The notes: generated from the letters alone by a model not told the origin. DNA of 64,000 nt from Methylococcales bacterium (GCA_026398895.1 JAPLRZ010000046.1:1-64000); one strand, 5' to 3'; counted from the stretch's first letter, positions 48,207 to 57,636 are shown. Numbers and translations are program-made.

Positions 48207-48336
48207 ATTTATTAATTATCTGTTGAGTTTATTAATGCTGGTCTTATTGGCTTATATGGTCACACTCTGGATTCCTAACGCGCTAGCTACATTCATTTAT
48301 ATCGCCCACAAACCACCTGTGATATTCAAATCATGA
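48193..48336 (+). CDS. Small single-helix membrane protein in zinc operon
   Basis: This 47-residue protein (MMHSKFINYLL...) has one hydrophobic helix (about residues 8-35). It starts inside the end of the GTPase gene and its stop overlaps the DUF1826 start (ATGA), so it is translationally linked to both. It could help anchor the chaperone or a transporter at the membrane, but this is a guess. Confidence 0.6.
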   Translation: MMHSKFINYLLSLLMLVLLAYMVTLWIPNALATFIYIAHKPPVIFKS

Positions 48337-49004
48337 CACTACCCTCACACGCCATTAACCTAGAACCCAGTTATTCATACCCTTATCTGTCTAAAAATGT
48401 GGCAGATTTAGCAGAAATTTACCGCCCTGAGATTAATTTGTGCGTGGTTGAACGCAGTATTTCCAGTGAAATAGAGACGTTTGTGACACATTTATTATCA
48501 GCCGCACACGCCATTAATGTCATTGAAACCATCAATGTGCAGTCATTTAATACCCACACCTTATTGCCGCAACACCTGCATTTCCAAGGTTACGAAGCCT
48601 TTTGTGCTGATATTGCACAGGTCATTGATATGTTCAGCCATTTATTTGAACTGGAAAATATCGGCTTGCGCTTGGGAATGCTGGATAAAGCGATGTGTCC
48701 GCGCTTTCATATTGACCACGTTCCCTGTCGGTTAGTGTGTACTTACGGCGGTATCGGCACGCAATGGCTGGAAGATGCTTATGTTGACCGCAGTAAGTTA
48801 GGCAGTCGTTCAGGCGGCTTAAGTGATGAACAATCAGGCTTGATTTTAGATGCTGATGCCATCGGCACAATGCCCAATTATGCTATTGGTTTATTAAAAG
48901 GCACACGCTGGGAAGGCAACGAACAACACGGCGCGGTACACCGCTCACCGCATTTATCAGCCGAATTTCCACGCCGCTTATTGCTGACATTGGATTTTGC
49001 TTAA
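48333..49004 (+). CDS. DUF1826 protein of the zinc response
   Basis: This protein of 223 residues carries the DUF1826 conserved parts: CPRFHIDHVPCRLVCTYGG, GTQWLED and HRSPHLSAEFPRRLLLTLD. H, D and C residues in the first motif could bind a metal. DUF1826 genes are often found beside COG0523 genes and under Zur control. The biochemical role is unknown. It ends the operon; a strong palindrome follows. Confidence 0.85.
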   Translation: MTLPSHAINLEPSYSYPYLSKNVADLAEIYRPEINLCVVERSISSEIETFVTHLLSAAHAINVIETINVQSFNTHTLLPQHLHFQGYEAFCADIAQVIDMFSHLFELENIGLRLGMLDKAMCPRFHIDHVPCRLVCTYGGIGTQWLEDAYVDRSKLGSRSGGLSDEQSGLILDADAIGTMPNYAIGLLKGTRWEGNEQHGAVHRSPHLSAEFPRRLLLTLDFA

Positions 49005-49014
49005 TGATCAGAGT

Positions 49015-49097
49015 CATAGGATATGCCGACGATAGGAGGCGCATCATTCGCGTTAGTTCACGCGAACGATGCGCTTCGTACCTCAGCACATCCTATG
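49015..49097. repeat. CATAGGAT...ATCCTATG palindromic element
   Basis: The outer arms CATAGGAT and ATCCTATG and the inner arms GCGCATC and GATGCGC with CGCG cores form one long stem. It separates the convergent DUF1826 and lysozyme-like genes and could end both transcripts. Confidence 0.65.
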
Positions 49098-49154
49098 TGG
49101 CATACTTTATCGCATTATGTAGCGCATCTTATTGTGTTACTTGCTAGCGATTTA

Positions 49155-50861
49155 TTATGTGTGTAGCCAGAATGCACTCTCAGCGAATTGAGAGCCTTTC
49201 CACCAATCCTGTTTAGTTCCATAACGAAAGTTGGTAGATCCTGCTTGGCTTTGCAGCGGAGAGATAACTTCACCAGCAGAATTTCGTTTTGCTGTTTGTG
49301 CATTTGTTTCTGGAACAACGGCAACAATATGTCCTGATTTCCCCTCCAGTACACGTCTAGCAACGATAATTCCTAAAGCACCTTGATTCACTTCTGTTTG
49401 CAGTTTGGTTAACGTCCCTGTTTGTCGCCAGCCAAAATTGAGACCAAAGTCTCGCAACCACCGAAATAAATCGTTAGCTCGCAATTCATCAATTGTTTTA
49501 CCATAAAGGGGCTGAACTTCTTTACCTTGAGCTAAATCAATTAGTGCGGTTTGTGACCACCAAACTCGTGGCAAGTAAACGCCTGCCAGATAGCAATAGT
49601 CATGAGCATAAATATTGCAAAATGTTGAACCATTTCTAGGTTGATAGCGTAGATGTGCTGGATTTTCTACAGCCAACCAATCGATAATAGTTGCTAACTC
49701 ACTACGAAGCTCTTCAGGAGTATTGCCTTTTCGTTGAGGTTGACCTTGTTCATTGAGGGAGTGTGCGTTAGCCGTTTCTGTACGTTTAGTAACCGTTCCC
49801 TCTTTTCTAGGTATATAAACCGCCACAATACCTGAGGTTGGTGGCGTAGGAGCAGGTGAAATGAAGGGTACATTGGTAACACCCGTGGCTGGTTTAAGAT
49901 ATTGTTTCGCAACATAACCATGAAAATGCGCACCAAGTAGATTGGTTTCCACTTCCAGAAAACCATTCACATCTTGATTAGTCACTGCCTGCACAATATG
50001 ACCATCAGGCAAACGTGCTTTTACATTCTTATTGTTAGCATCTATTTTAGGTTCGCTCCGTAACATCAATGGTGACATCTGAACATCAACCTCAAATAAT
50101 GTTCCCTGAGCCGTTATCGGAGTGGGTGCTGCAATGACTGCCGAACCAGCGGATGCTGGTGGTAGTAGTGGAGATGCGGAGGGTGTTGCCACTGTGTGAG
50201 CCAGTCTTAAATAATCAAAAAATAGCTCTCCATAATAATTTTTTCCATCAAAATAACCTTGTTTTAATCCTTTAGCTGGTTTATATCCACCCGTATTATA
50301 AGCAATCGCGATGCTGGCTATTTCTAGGTCTGTGAGCTTTGTCTTATTTTGCAAGCCGACTTTTTTAAGTCCTCGTGTGAGTTCTTCAAGACATTTTTCA
50401 AGACATTTATCAAAGTTGGCATAATCCTTATTCAAAAAATAATCTGGCGTGTTTTTGAAAAATTGCAAATCGTATTGAAAAATGCCAAAACCATGGCAAA
50501 ATTTTTCAGGGTGATTTTTTACAACATCTCTATAAGCTTTAATACCCGTTTTTTCAGCCATATCCTCTAGCCCCTGTCGGGCAATGGCGAACATAGCATC
50601 TCCTTTGGTAGCTTTTAACAACTCCGATTTATTTTTGGGAAATGCACTTCGATTAGGTTCATCGATAGTATCGCCTACACACAACTCTAATATTTCCTTA
50701 GTAGATAAGCCTTTTTTGCGTAGATTTCCCCAGATATACCCCGTTTCTTGATAAGCAATAGCCGCCAGCATATCAAGTGTGAAAGGTGTATTCTTTATAG
50801 CAATTTCAATTTTTTGGTGAAACTCTGTGTTAAACCAGAGTATATTGTCTGTTATTGACAT
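49155..50861 (-). CDS. Lysozyme-like/SH3/papain-like multidomain cell-wall protein
   Basis: The 568-residue protein has no signal peptide. The N-terminal 190 residues look like a lysozyme or lytic transglycosylase fold (AAIAYQETGYIW, HGFGIFQYDLQ, IAIAYNTGGY). An SH3-like segment follows (about 250-325, MLRSEPKIDANN to FHGYVAKQYL). The C-terminal part (about 400-568) has STFCNIYAHDYCY and later GHIVAVVPE, a Cys and His arrangement seen in NlpC/P60- or CHAP-type amidases. It is therefore a likely two-activity peptidoglycan hydrolase. Absence of a signal peptide suggests delivery by a secretion machine or phage-like particle, but none is encoded here. AGGAGA precedes the start. Confidence 0.65.
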   Translation of the reverse strand: MSITDNILWFNTEFHQKIEIAIKNTPFTLDMLAAIAYQETGYIWGNLRKKGLSTKEILELCVGDTIDEPNRSAFPKNKSELLKATKGDAMFAIARQGLEDMAEKTGIKAYRDVVKNHPEKFCHGFGIFQYDLQFFKNTPDYFLNKDYANFDKCLEKCLEELTRGLKKVGLQNKTKLTDLEIASIAIAYNTGGYKPAKGLKQGYFDGKNYYGELFFDYLRLAHTVATPSASPLLPPASAGSAVIAAPTPITAQGTLFEVDVQMSPLMLRSEPKIDANNKNVKARLPDGHIVQAVTNQDVNGFLEVETNLLGAHFHGYVAKQYLKPATGVTNVPFISPAPTPPTSGIVAVYIPRKEGTVTKRTETANAHSLNEQGQPQRKGNTPEELRSELATIIDWLAVENPAHLRYQPRNGSTFCNIYAHDYCYLAGVYLPRVWWSQTALIDLAQGKEVQPLYGKTIDELRANDLFRWLRDFGLNFGWRQTGTLTKLQTEVNQGALGIIVARRVLEGKSGHIVAVVPETNAQTAKRNSAGEVISPLQSQAGSTNFRYGTKQDWWKGSQFAESAFWLHT

Positions 50862-50978
50862 GATTTCTATCTCCTAATACTTAAGATCTTTGGTAAGAAT
50901 CCACTATAATTCCAATCCATTAGCGTATGTTTTCGCTCCATTAGTATTGAAACAAAGAACGTTTGTTTAAATTCCCTC

Positions 50979-51500
50979 TTAATTTTTTAGCCGCGATAAT
51001 TCTAGCCAAATTGCCCCGCTATTATTTCCATAAAATCCCGTTGCATCATTTGGATACAACACAAGCTTTCCCGACGTTGAAATTTCAAACTTAGGCGTGT
51101 TGCATAAATCGTACTGAGATAAACGTTGAATCTCGCCATCTTTTGTGTGTTTAACTTCGGCAATGACTGAAAACCATAGAGAATCTTCCACTCGTGGAGA
51201 AAATATATTCATAAGATTAGAACCTTTTTCTCCACAAAGTGCCGTGTTAGTGTGACTAGCATCACACCAAGTATTTTTGCTTGTTGCCTTAATCCGATAT
51301 ATTTCGCCCTGCTGTACGGTTAATCCAACAGATGTTTCCCTTTGATTAGCGAAAACTTGTATCAAACAATTAGCACCTTCCGACAGACTTTTAACCTGAC
51401 TGCATATCGGTATTGATACATCGGGATTTGGATGAATAATGCAATTTTCAGAACATCCTGACAAAACCCATAAAATCAAAAAAAATAATGACCATTGCAT
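50979..51500 (-). CDS. Lipoprotein of unknown function
   Basis: The N-terminus is a lipoprotein signal (LFFLILWVLSGC with cysteine 16). The mature part has many cysteines and a jelly-roll-like pattern (SVGLTVQQGEIYRIKATSK, GNNSGAIWLELSRL) that recalls sugar- or lipid-binding domains with the VxxGExYxI pattern. It sits 41 bases after the DUF2235 gene and 118 before the lysozyme-like gene, on the same strand. A protective (immunity) or accessory role is possible. GAGGG precedes the ATG. Confidence 0.6.
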   Translation of the reverse strand: MQWSLFFLILWVLSGCSENCIIHPNPDVSIPICSQVKSLSEGANCLIQVFANQRETSVGLTVQQGEIYRIKATSKNTWCDASHTNTALCGEKGSNLMNIFSPRVEDSLWFSVIAEVKHTKDGEIQRLSQYDLCNTPKFEISTSGKLVLYPNDATGFYGNNSGAIWLELSRLKN

Positions 51501-51540
51501 ATTGTGTCCCTCGCTTATTTATCGATTATCGTGGTGTTTG

Positions 51541-52797
51541 TTATAGTTTCACATCTGAACAATTTAGAGGATATTTCTTTTTCTCGATTTTACCTTTGAT
51601 ACGCACAGGTACAACAGGTGCAGAATTTTTACGTTCTTCAACACTGGGATGTATTTCTGGATTTTTAGGTGGAATACGATCTTCACATCTACTATTAATA
51701 TTTCCAGGGAAGTCACCTATTGACCAATGTGCTAATCCTTTTACATTTACATTTTCTTTTACTTTAATGGATTCGAGAGGTGCAGTGAATTTGTAGTTTT
51801 TTGCAAGCTTTTCAATCATCCAATTTAACGAGATACCTGAAAGTCCATTACAATCATCATAACCTCCGCCGACATCAGAGTGCGCTCCAGAAAACCAGAC
51901 TTCTTTTAGTGTGCTACTGCTGCTGCCTGAATTAATTGGAGGACAGAGAAGCAAAGGTTTAAATTCACTACGCTTTTCGTCTAAAGAAACGGCATGAGCA
52001 ATATATCGAATTGGTGGATATGAATCAGTTTTGTATCTTTCTCCCTCATCAAACAAACGTTTTTTAATACCAAGAAGCTCTTTGCATTCACCATAATTCT
52101 TGAGTTGTGAGCCAGGCACAGTATCCCATATACCTAAAAATTTAATTTCTGCTGTTTGCATATCAAAATTAAGCTTGTCTTTAATTTCTTTAGCTAACAA
52201 AGGTGCTTGCTCAGGTTTCCATTGAGTCCACTGATTTAAATAGTCTTGGTCTTTTTTCTTTTTTGTTAGTTTTAAAATTTTTTTCCACGCTTCAATTCCG
52301 CCGTTTGGTGCTACAGGAACACCCGCATAAGCAATGAAACCCGCTAAAGCACGCGCTGTATGTGCGCCTCTGCTAAATCCGAATATGTACACATCATCGC
52401 CAGAATGATACTGCTGCGCTATAAAATCGTATCCTTCCAAAATACGTTTTTGCATATCTTTACCGAGAATTTTCCCAAATATCACTTTAGATTTTGATTG
52501 ATCAACACCAACTCCTTTTATGTAGATGGTAACTGTTTGAGGGTTTTTGTCTTTCTTAATTAAATAATTTAATCGCCAGACATTAGTTGCTGATTTTTCA
52601 TCGTTAGCTGTGCCATCAAGAAATACAAATATATTTTTATGTGGTTGAACGGGATGTCCTTTATCCGAAGTAATACTAGGAATAGTGACAGTTGATGGTT
52701 GAGTTGATGCACATCCAGAAAGCAAAGTACCTATACAAATAAGTATGATAGTTAAGTTTCCTAATTCTTTAACAGCTTTGGTTTTCAAGTTATTCAT
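51541..52797 (-). CDS. DUF2235 alpha/beta-hydrolase lipoprotein
   Basis: The nucleophile elbow GFSRGAHTARALAGF and HSDVGGGYDD mark the DUF2235 family, which includes Tle1-type phospholipases. FVFLDGTANDE is the oxyanion region. A lipoprotein signal (ILICIGTLLSGC) is present, so this member is exported and lipid-anchored. That is unlike type VI effectors, which lack a signal. The ATG at 52797 follows AAGGGGA and gives about 418 residues; the ORF opens upstream at 52848. It lies between an unknown gene and a lipoprotein gene. Confidence 0.78.
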   Translation of the reverse strand: MNNLKTKAVKELGNLTIILICIGTLLSGCASTQPSTVTIPSITSDKGHPVQPHKNIFVFLDGTANDEKSATNVWRLNYLIKKDKNPQTVTIYIKGVGVDQSKSKVIFGKILGKDMQKRILEGYDFIAQQYHSGDDVYIFGFSRGAHTARALAGFIAYAGVPVAPNGGIEAWKKILKLTKKKKDQDYLNQWTQWKPEQAPLLAKEIKDKLNFDMQTAEIKFLGIWDTVPGSQLKNYGECKELLGIKKRLFDEGERYKTDSYPPIRYIAHAVSLDEKRSEFKPLLLCPPINSGSSSSTLKEVWFSGAHSDVGGGYDDCNGLSGISLNWMIEKLAKNYKFTAPLESIKVKENVNVKGLAHWSIGDFPGNINSRCEDRIPPKNPEIHPSVEERKNSAPVVPVRIKGKIEKKKYPLNCSDVKL

Positions 52798-52982
52798 AAT
52801 AGTCCCCTTATTATTAATGTGATTCTTTTTGCGGTATATTAAATTCATAAATGTAATTCAAACGTTTATAAACTCTGATTAAATTTGTTAAAACCGCATG
52901 AGATATATGTACTTAAACCCTTTTGATAGTGTATTAAAAGTACTTCGTTACGTTTTGCATTGGCTTGAATCCTACAATCATT

Positions 52983-53840
52983 TTATTTTCCCATTAACCG
53001 TGGCGCATTTTTAGCTGTGTACAGTAAAAAATCTCCCAATTGTGGATTATCCGTATTAAGGAGCGAGTTTCTTACCTCATCAATATCAGCCTCTTCCAAG
53101 TTGACGTTATGTAATCTGGCATAAACCAATAACGCAATTCGTAAACTCTGATTTTCTTCACTAAACAAATCGTTAGCTGTATTGACTGCATCACCGAGGA
53201 TAGCAATGTGAAAGAGTGTTTTCAGGGTATTATTGAAAATCCCTGAATTTTTAGGTGATTTACCGCTGTTAATTGACTTAATGAATCCATCCAAATTTTG
53301 AACAAATTCTCCCACATGAATAAGATCGGAAACCACCACGGCAGGCAATTTGACTATATCGGTAATCGCACTCGGAAGTTTGCGCACATCTCCTAATTCG
53401 TTTAAAGAAAGTTTATAAACCCGTGTAAAAGTAAATACCAAGTCTTGAAACAACTCACCAGTACGAATGAGTTCAATAACGGCTTTGGTTTCATCAGGTG
53501 TTAAAGGTGATTTTTCTCCTGCTTTTTTAACAACTGTTTTTTCCAGTGCATGGCGAATTTCTGGATTTTCCAGTAATACCTGAGGCAATTTTTTGTCATC
53601 TGCCACCATGCTATGTGCCAACATTGTGGCGGTTTTTTTGCCAATACCCAGTTTTTGTAAGTAGCCTTGTTTATCAGCCCAGTCAATAACCTTTATTAGG
53701 TTGGCTTCGTTGACGGTAGGAAAAGCATTTGGTTTATCGAATTGCGCCAAACTTTCTTTGAATCGAGTAAAAAATGCTTCTGTATTGGCGTTGTTTTGAG
53801 TATCAATATGGATGAGTGTAGATAGTTTATTGAATAACAT
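52983..53840 (-). CDS. Hypothetical helical protein, head of the 49-54 kb cluster
   Basis: This soluble protein of about 285 residues is mostly helical (residues 20-285), with no signal peptide or membrane segment. Motifs such as SPLTPDETKAVIELIRTGELFQDLVF are not known to me. The start at 53840 (MLFNKLSTL) follows AAAGGAG, which supports it over 53906. It precedes the DUF2235 gene on the same strand with a 185-base gap. Function is unknown. Confidence 0.6.
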   Translation of the reverse strand: MLFNKLSTLIHIDTQNNANTEAFFTRFKESLAQFDKPNAFPTVNEANLIKVIDWADKQGYLQKLGIGKKTATMLAHSMVADDKKLPQVLLENPEIRHALEKTVVKKAGEKSPLTPDETKAVIELIRTGELFQDLVFTFTRVYKLSLNELGDVRKLPSAITDIVKLPAVVVSDLIHVGEFVQNLDGFIKSINSGKSPKNSGIFNNTLKTLFHIAILGDAVNTANDLFSEENQSLRIALLVYARLHNVNLEEADIDEVRNSLLNTDNPQLGDFLLYTAKNAPRLMGK

Positions 53841-53969
53841 TGGAAAAACTCCTTTTATTAATTCATGTTTAAAACATGGTTTACGCTTATTCAATGAAAG
53901 TTTCAACTGAGTATTTTGGTCTGATATAGGGTTTATATTCCGAATTCCCTATCGACCCCTTTTCACTGT

Positions 53970-54305
53970 ATGAAATCGCTAGACGCGATTGCCGATATTA
54001 CTATTTATAGTCCACAAGCGGATAAAGAAGCGATGTTCAGTCACGCAGATTTAGTATTTAAAAATGGTGATTTGGTGGTAAAAAACGGCGAGGTGCAGAC
54101 ACGCCGCAACGGTACAACACAAACTATCCAAGCCCATTTTGAACCCCAGATTGAACGCGATGTACAAGCCTATTACGACCGTTTTTATAACCTGAGTTTG
54201 AATAATTTTACCGTCGAAGATGTCAGTTTCCAACAACCCGACAGCGAACGCTTCGTCAGTCATGCCTGTCGAAAACCTTATGAATCAAGCCAAACCAACC
54301 ACTAA
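53970..54305 (+). pseudogene. fhcA: C-terminal remnant of FhcA (formylmethanofuran dehydrogenase subunit A-like)
   Basis: The 111 residues match only the C-terminal end of FhcA: ADITIYSPQADKEAMF, DLVFKNGDLVVKNGE and YYDRFYNLSLNNF. A full subunit has about 550 residues, so most of the gene is missing. FhcA belongs to the formyltransferase/hydrolase complex that converts formyl-methanopterin to formate in methylotrophs. The remnant begins near an ATG that is probably chance. Its 3' end overlaps the CobW-like gene that follows in another frame. It is the best evidence for C1 metabolism in the window. Confidence 0.75.
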
Positions 54306-55250
54306 ACCCATCGAACAAATTCCTGTCATTGTGATTGGTGGTTTTTTGGGGAGCGGTAAAACCACGCTACTCAATCAGCTATTAAATCATTTGCCTAAAA
54401 CAGCGGTGATTATCAATGAATTCGGCGTAACACTTATCGACCAACAATTACTCAAAAAACAGGGAATGCCTGTGGCAACCTTGGTCGGCGGTTGTTTGTG
54501 TTGCCAAACCCGCGATTCATTAATGCCCATGTTAAAAAATTTACGCAGGCGTGGGAAGCCAACGCTGAAAAACCCTTTGATTGCGTAATTATCGAAACCA
54601 GCGGCGTGGCAAATCCTGAACCTGTGCTGGATATTTTATTAAGACAACGCTGGTTATCGGCACGTTATCGGTTGCAAGGCGTGATTGCAACCGTATCAGC
54701 AACGATGAACGTTGATAATTTAGCGCGGTTTCCACAGATTCATGCACAACTCGCGTGGGCGGATACCGTGGTGATAACGCATACCGATTTAGCGAATAAT
54801 GCACAAATCTCCGACTTAACATCCACGCTAAAACAACTCGCACCTACGGCAAGCAAAATAAATGCCGTGCATGGCGCAGTGCTGCCGAGTTTGTTATTGG
54901 CATTCCCGCAAAAAAGTCGTTATACGCCCGAAAATAATTCTGCCGATTTAACGGCGCACCGTTTTAAAAGTATCAGTCTGCAATTGGAACAGCGCGTTGC
55001 TCGGCAACAGTTAGAAGCTGTTTTAAGTGAATTATTACAAACATACAGCGAACAGTTAGTGCGTTTAAAAGGCGTTGTTTATACCCTCGAACAGCCTGAG
55101 CCTTTCATTATACAGGGCGCGAACGGGCGTTTATACCCGCCTGTTGTGTTAGCCGCACGCGAATCAGATGACACTATCGGGCGATTGGTATTCACCGATG
55201 GCGATATTGTACCTTTGACGGAGGAATTAATGGCTCGCTTGCGTGCTTAA
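54262..55250 (+). pseudogene. CobW/COG0523 GTPase, frameshifted
   Basis: The first part has GGFLGSGKTTLLN and the metal motif VGGCLCCQTRD. The frame then stops early, while the second part (from about 54540) goes on with VIIETSGVANPEP, ITHTDLANN and the C-terminal domain. The break is at a run of six A (54534-54539); a seventh A joins the frames as MLKKFTQAWE. So one base is missing, by mutation or by sequence error. The restored protein would have about 330 residues. It precedes cobO, which suggests a cobalt or general metal role. Confidence 0.8.
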
Positions 55251-55307
55251 CGCTCGCAATGCGATAAGATAGGCTATTTAATTTTAAGGTCACAGAGGGA
55301 ATAAGTA

Positions 55308-55844
55308 ATGAAATCCAGAGACAGACGGCGCGGCTTGGTGGTGGTAAATACTGGAACAGGCAAAGGCAAATCATCGAGCGCGTTCGGCATGGTGTTTCGT
55401 GCCGCAGGGTGGGGCTTGAAAATATGCGTGATTCAATACATTAAAGGGCAATGGCAAACAGGCGAACAAAAAGCCGCAGAGCGTTTTGACAATATTGAGT
55501 GGCACGCTCTGGGCGATGGCTTTACTTGGGATACTAAAAATCCTGAGCAAGATATTAAAACCAGTCGAGAAATTTGGGAACTGAGTAAACAAAAAATATT
55601 GTCGGGTGAATTTGATGTGGTGTTATTGGACGAGATTAATTATTGCTGTGGTTATAACTGGATTTCAGGTCAAGAAATCGCTGATTTTATTACCCATCAC
55701 AAGCCCGCATGGCAGCATTTGATTTTAACAGGACGCAATGCTGCCCCCGAAGTCATCGCTATTGCCGACACTGTGACCGACATGACTCAAATTAAACACG
55801 CTTACGAACAAGGTATTAAGGCAGAACAAGGCATTGAATTTTAA
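55308..55844 (+). CDS. cobO: Cob(I)yrinic acid a,c-diamide adenosyltransferase CobO/BtuR
   Basis: The enzyme attaches the adenosyl group to the corrin ring of vitamin B12 using ATP. The P-loop GTGKGKSSSA is at residues 16-25, and VIQYIKGQWQTGE and LLDEINYC are characteristic. Length is 178 residues. GAGGGAATAAGTA precedes the ATG. Its upstream neighbour is a CobW-like GTPase. No cobalamin riboswitch is recognisable in the 57-base gap. Confidence 0.92.
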   Translation: MKSRDRRRGLVVVNTGTGKGKSSSAFGMVFRAAGWGLKICVIQYIKGQWQTGEQKAAERFDNIEWHALGDGFTWDTKNPEQDIKTSREIWELSKQKILSGEFDVVLLDEINYCCGYNWISGQEIADFITHHKPAWQHLILTGRNAAPEVIAIADTVTDMTQIKHAYEQGIKAEQGIEF

Positions 55845-55923
55845 GATTCATTGCTGAATAGCGTTAATTCACATAGAATTAAACAGTGGATAACACGACT
55901 AAATAATCACTCAGGAGATAAAA

Positions 55924-56319
55924 ATGTCAGAAGAACAACCAGAAAAAACCTCAGAAGCACAAAAATTAATGTATGCCGTTTTTGGCATATTTGTCATCGG
56001 ATTTGCTCTGGTTTGGACGAGTAAAGACGATGCAGGCAAGGGGAAAGGAGACAATGCCGAAGCCGCTACCATGAGAAATTATGTAGCGATGCAGCAAATG
56101 GCAAATAATAAATGTAAAGAAGTCATTACTGAAAAAACAGGTGAACAAGTCTATCTTTCAACAGACACTAAAACGGATAAGGAAACTTACGTTACGTTGA
56201 TATGGGAAGGAGAGAAGAAGTTTAAAACCGCTTCATGCACATTGAATGGTCAATTAGGTGGTATTTCTGAACTGGTTATTGACGGCAAAGAAATCATCAA
56301 TAAAAAAATTCCTAATTAA
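55924..56319 (+). CDS. Hypothetical single-pass membrane protein
   Basis: This 131-residue protein has a transmembrane helix at about residues 15-32 (LMYAVFGIFVIGFALVW) and a soluble domain with two cysteines (NNKCKEV, KTASCTL). The C-terminal part looks beta-rich. AGGAGA precedes the ATG. It shares no motif with named families that I know. A hairpin follows. Confidence 0.65.
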   Translation: MSEEQPEKTSEAQKLMYAVFGIFVIGFALVWTSKDDAGKGKGDNAEAATMRNYVAMQQMANNKCKEVITEKTGEQVYLSTDTKTDKETYVTLIWEGEKKFKTASCTLNGQLGGISELVIDGKEIINKKIPN

Positions 56320-56333
56320 ACAATTCAGGGCTT

Positions 56334-56361
56334 GTAGGGGTTTAGGTGATTAAACCCCTAC
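56334..56361 (+). terminator. Hairpin after the small membrane protein gene
   Basis: The 11-base arms GTAGGGGTTTA and TAAACCCCTAC enclose a six-base loop, 15 bases after the stop. No T run follows. A further AGGAGTCAAAAAACG / TTTTTTGATTCCT hairpin (56411-56438) is of the REP type. Confidence 0.5.
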
Positions 56362-56510
56362 AGAAAGAACACAGCCACACGAACAAAATAACGGACAGCG
56401 ATCACAAAAAAGGAGTCAAAAAACGTTTTTTGATTCCTGAAAGCATCCGCCCATCATTTCATTAATAGCGTTACTCTTGCCTAAAAACTATTTTCAACAA
56501 CAAGTGATAG

Positions 56511-57611
56511 TCATGAACCTAAATGTTCAGCGACTTCCAACTCAAACCCCGACAATCCGATATACTTTTTTTGCGCTCCTAGCACTTTCAATTTATGCAC
56601 ACCTAAATCAGCGAGTATTCTTGAACCTGTACCAGTAATACGCCAATCGACATCAACCGTTTGCGTTGCCACGCAGCCGTTGTCTTCTAATTGATAACGA
56701 TGAATGAGTTCAGCCAAGGCTTTATTGTTTTCATTTTGACGAATCACCACTAACACACCACGCCCTTCTTCGGCTATTTTTTGCAGTGCAAGACGAATTG
56801 GCATACTGCAATCGGTGCGCTTGGAAGCAAACACATCATCCATTAAATTACGAGCATGAACGCGTACTAACACAGGTTCATCGCCTGACACTTGCCCCAT
56901 TACTAAGGCGAGGTGTAGATTGTTGTCATTAGCGTCTTGATAGGCATACAATCGAAACTCACCAAACTCAGTGGGATAAGCGCATTCGCTAATACGTTCT
57001 AAGGTGTTTTCGTGTTGAATACGATAATGAATTAAATCAGCAATAGTGCCGATTTTAAGATTGTGTTGTTGCGCAAAAATTTCTAAATCAGGTCGCCGTG
57101 CCATCGTGCCATCTTCATTAAGAATTTCCACAATCACAGCCGCAGGCTCAACACCTGCTAAACGCGCTAAATCACAGCCAGCTTCAGTATGCCCTGCGCG
57201 ATTTAATACCCCACCTGCTTGTGCCATCAGCGGAAAAATATGCCCAGGCTGTACTAAATCATCGGCTTTAGCATTGGAAGCAACCGCCGCTAGAATGGTT
57301 TTAGCACGGTCTGCTGCTGAAATACCTGTTGTTACCCCTGTTGCCGCTTCAATAGAAACCGTAAAGTTAGTGGAGTGCGAACTTTTATTTTCATTAATCA
57401 TCAACGGCAAGCGTAATTGCTGACACCGCTCATGAGTTAGCGTTAAACAAATCAACCCACGACCGTAACGCGCCATAAAATTAACGTCTTCTGGACGGGT
57501 AAATGCCGCCGCCATCACTAAATCGCCTTCATTTTCACGGTCTTCATCATCCATAATAATGACCATTTTGCCCAAGCGTAAATCTTCAATTATTTCTTCG
57601 ATGCTATTCAT
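56511..57611 (-). CDS. ribB: 3,4-dihydroxy-2-butanone-4-phosphate synthase with degenerate RibA-like domain
   Basis: The N-terminal RibB domain (about residues 1-200) is intact: [23 protein letters not shown] and [12 protein letters not shown] are the metal and substrate loops. It supplies the four-carbon piece of riboflavin. The C-terminal half resembles GTP cyclohydrolase II, but the zinc cysteines are lost: the usual SEC and RCDCG are ARN and RTDCS here, leaving one cysteine. It therefore cannot have normal cyclohydrolase II activity, like the RibBX variants known in Proteobacteria. A separate ribA must exist elsewhere. No FMN riboswitch is seen in the short upstream gap. Confidence 0.88.
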   Translation of the reverse strand: MNSIEEIIEDLRLGKMVIIMDDEDRENEGDLVMAAAFTRPEDVNFMARYGRGLICLTLTHERCQQLRLPLMINENKSSHSTNFTVSIEAATGVTTGISAADRAKTILAAVASNAKADDLVQPGHIFPLMAQAGGVLNRAGHTEAGCDLARLAGVEPAAVIVEILNEDGTMARRPDLEIFAQQHNLKIGTIADLIHYRIQHENTLERISECAYPTEFGEFRLYAYQDANDNNLHLALVMGQVSGDEPVLVRVHARNLMDDVFASKRTDCSMPIRLALQKIAEEGRGVLVVIRQNENNKALAELIHRYQLEDNGCVATQTVDVDWRITGTGSRILADLGVHKLKVLGAQKKYIGLSGFELEVAEHLGS

Positions 57612-57636
57612 AAATGCTATAAGGTGTATAAAAAAT

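Noticed and set aside
51541-52797. Type VI secretion phospholipase effector
   Set aside because: The protein has a lipoprotein signal, and no VgrG, PAAR or Hcp gene is near, so only the DUF2235 family call is kept.
55192-55310. Cobalamin riboswitch before cobO
   Set aside because: The gap is short and lacks the B12-box pattern.
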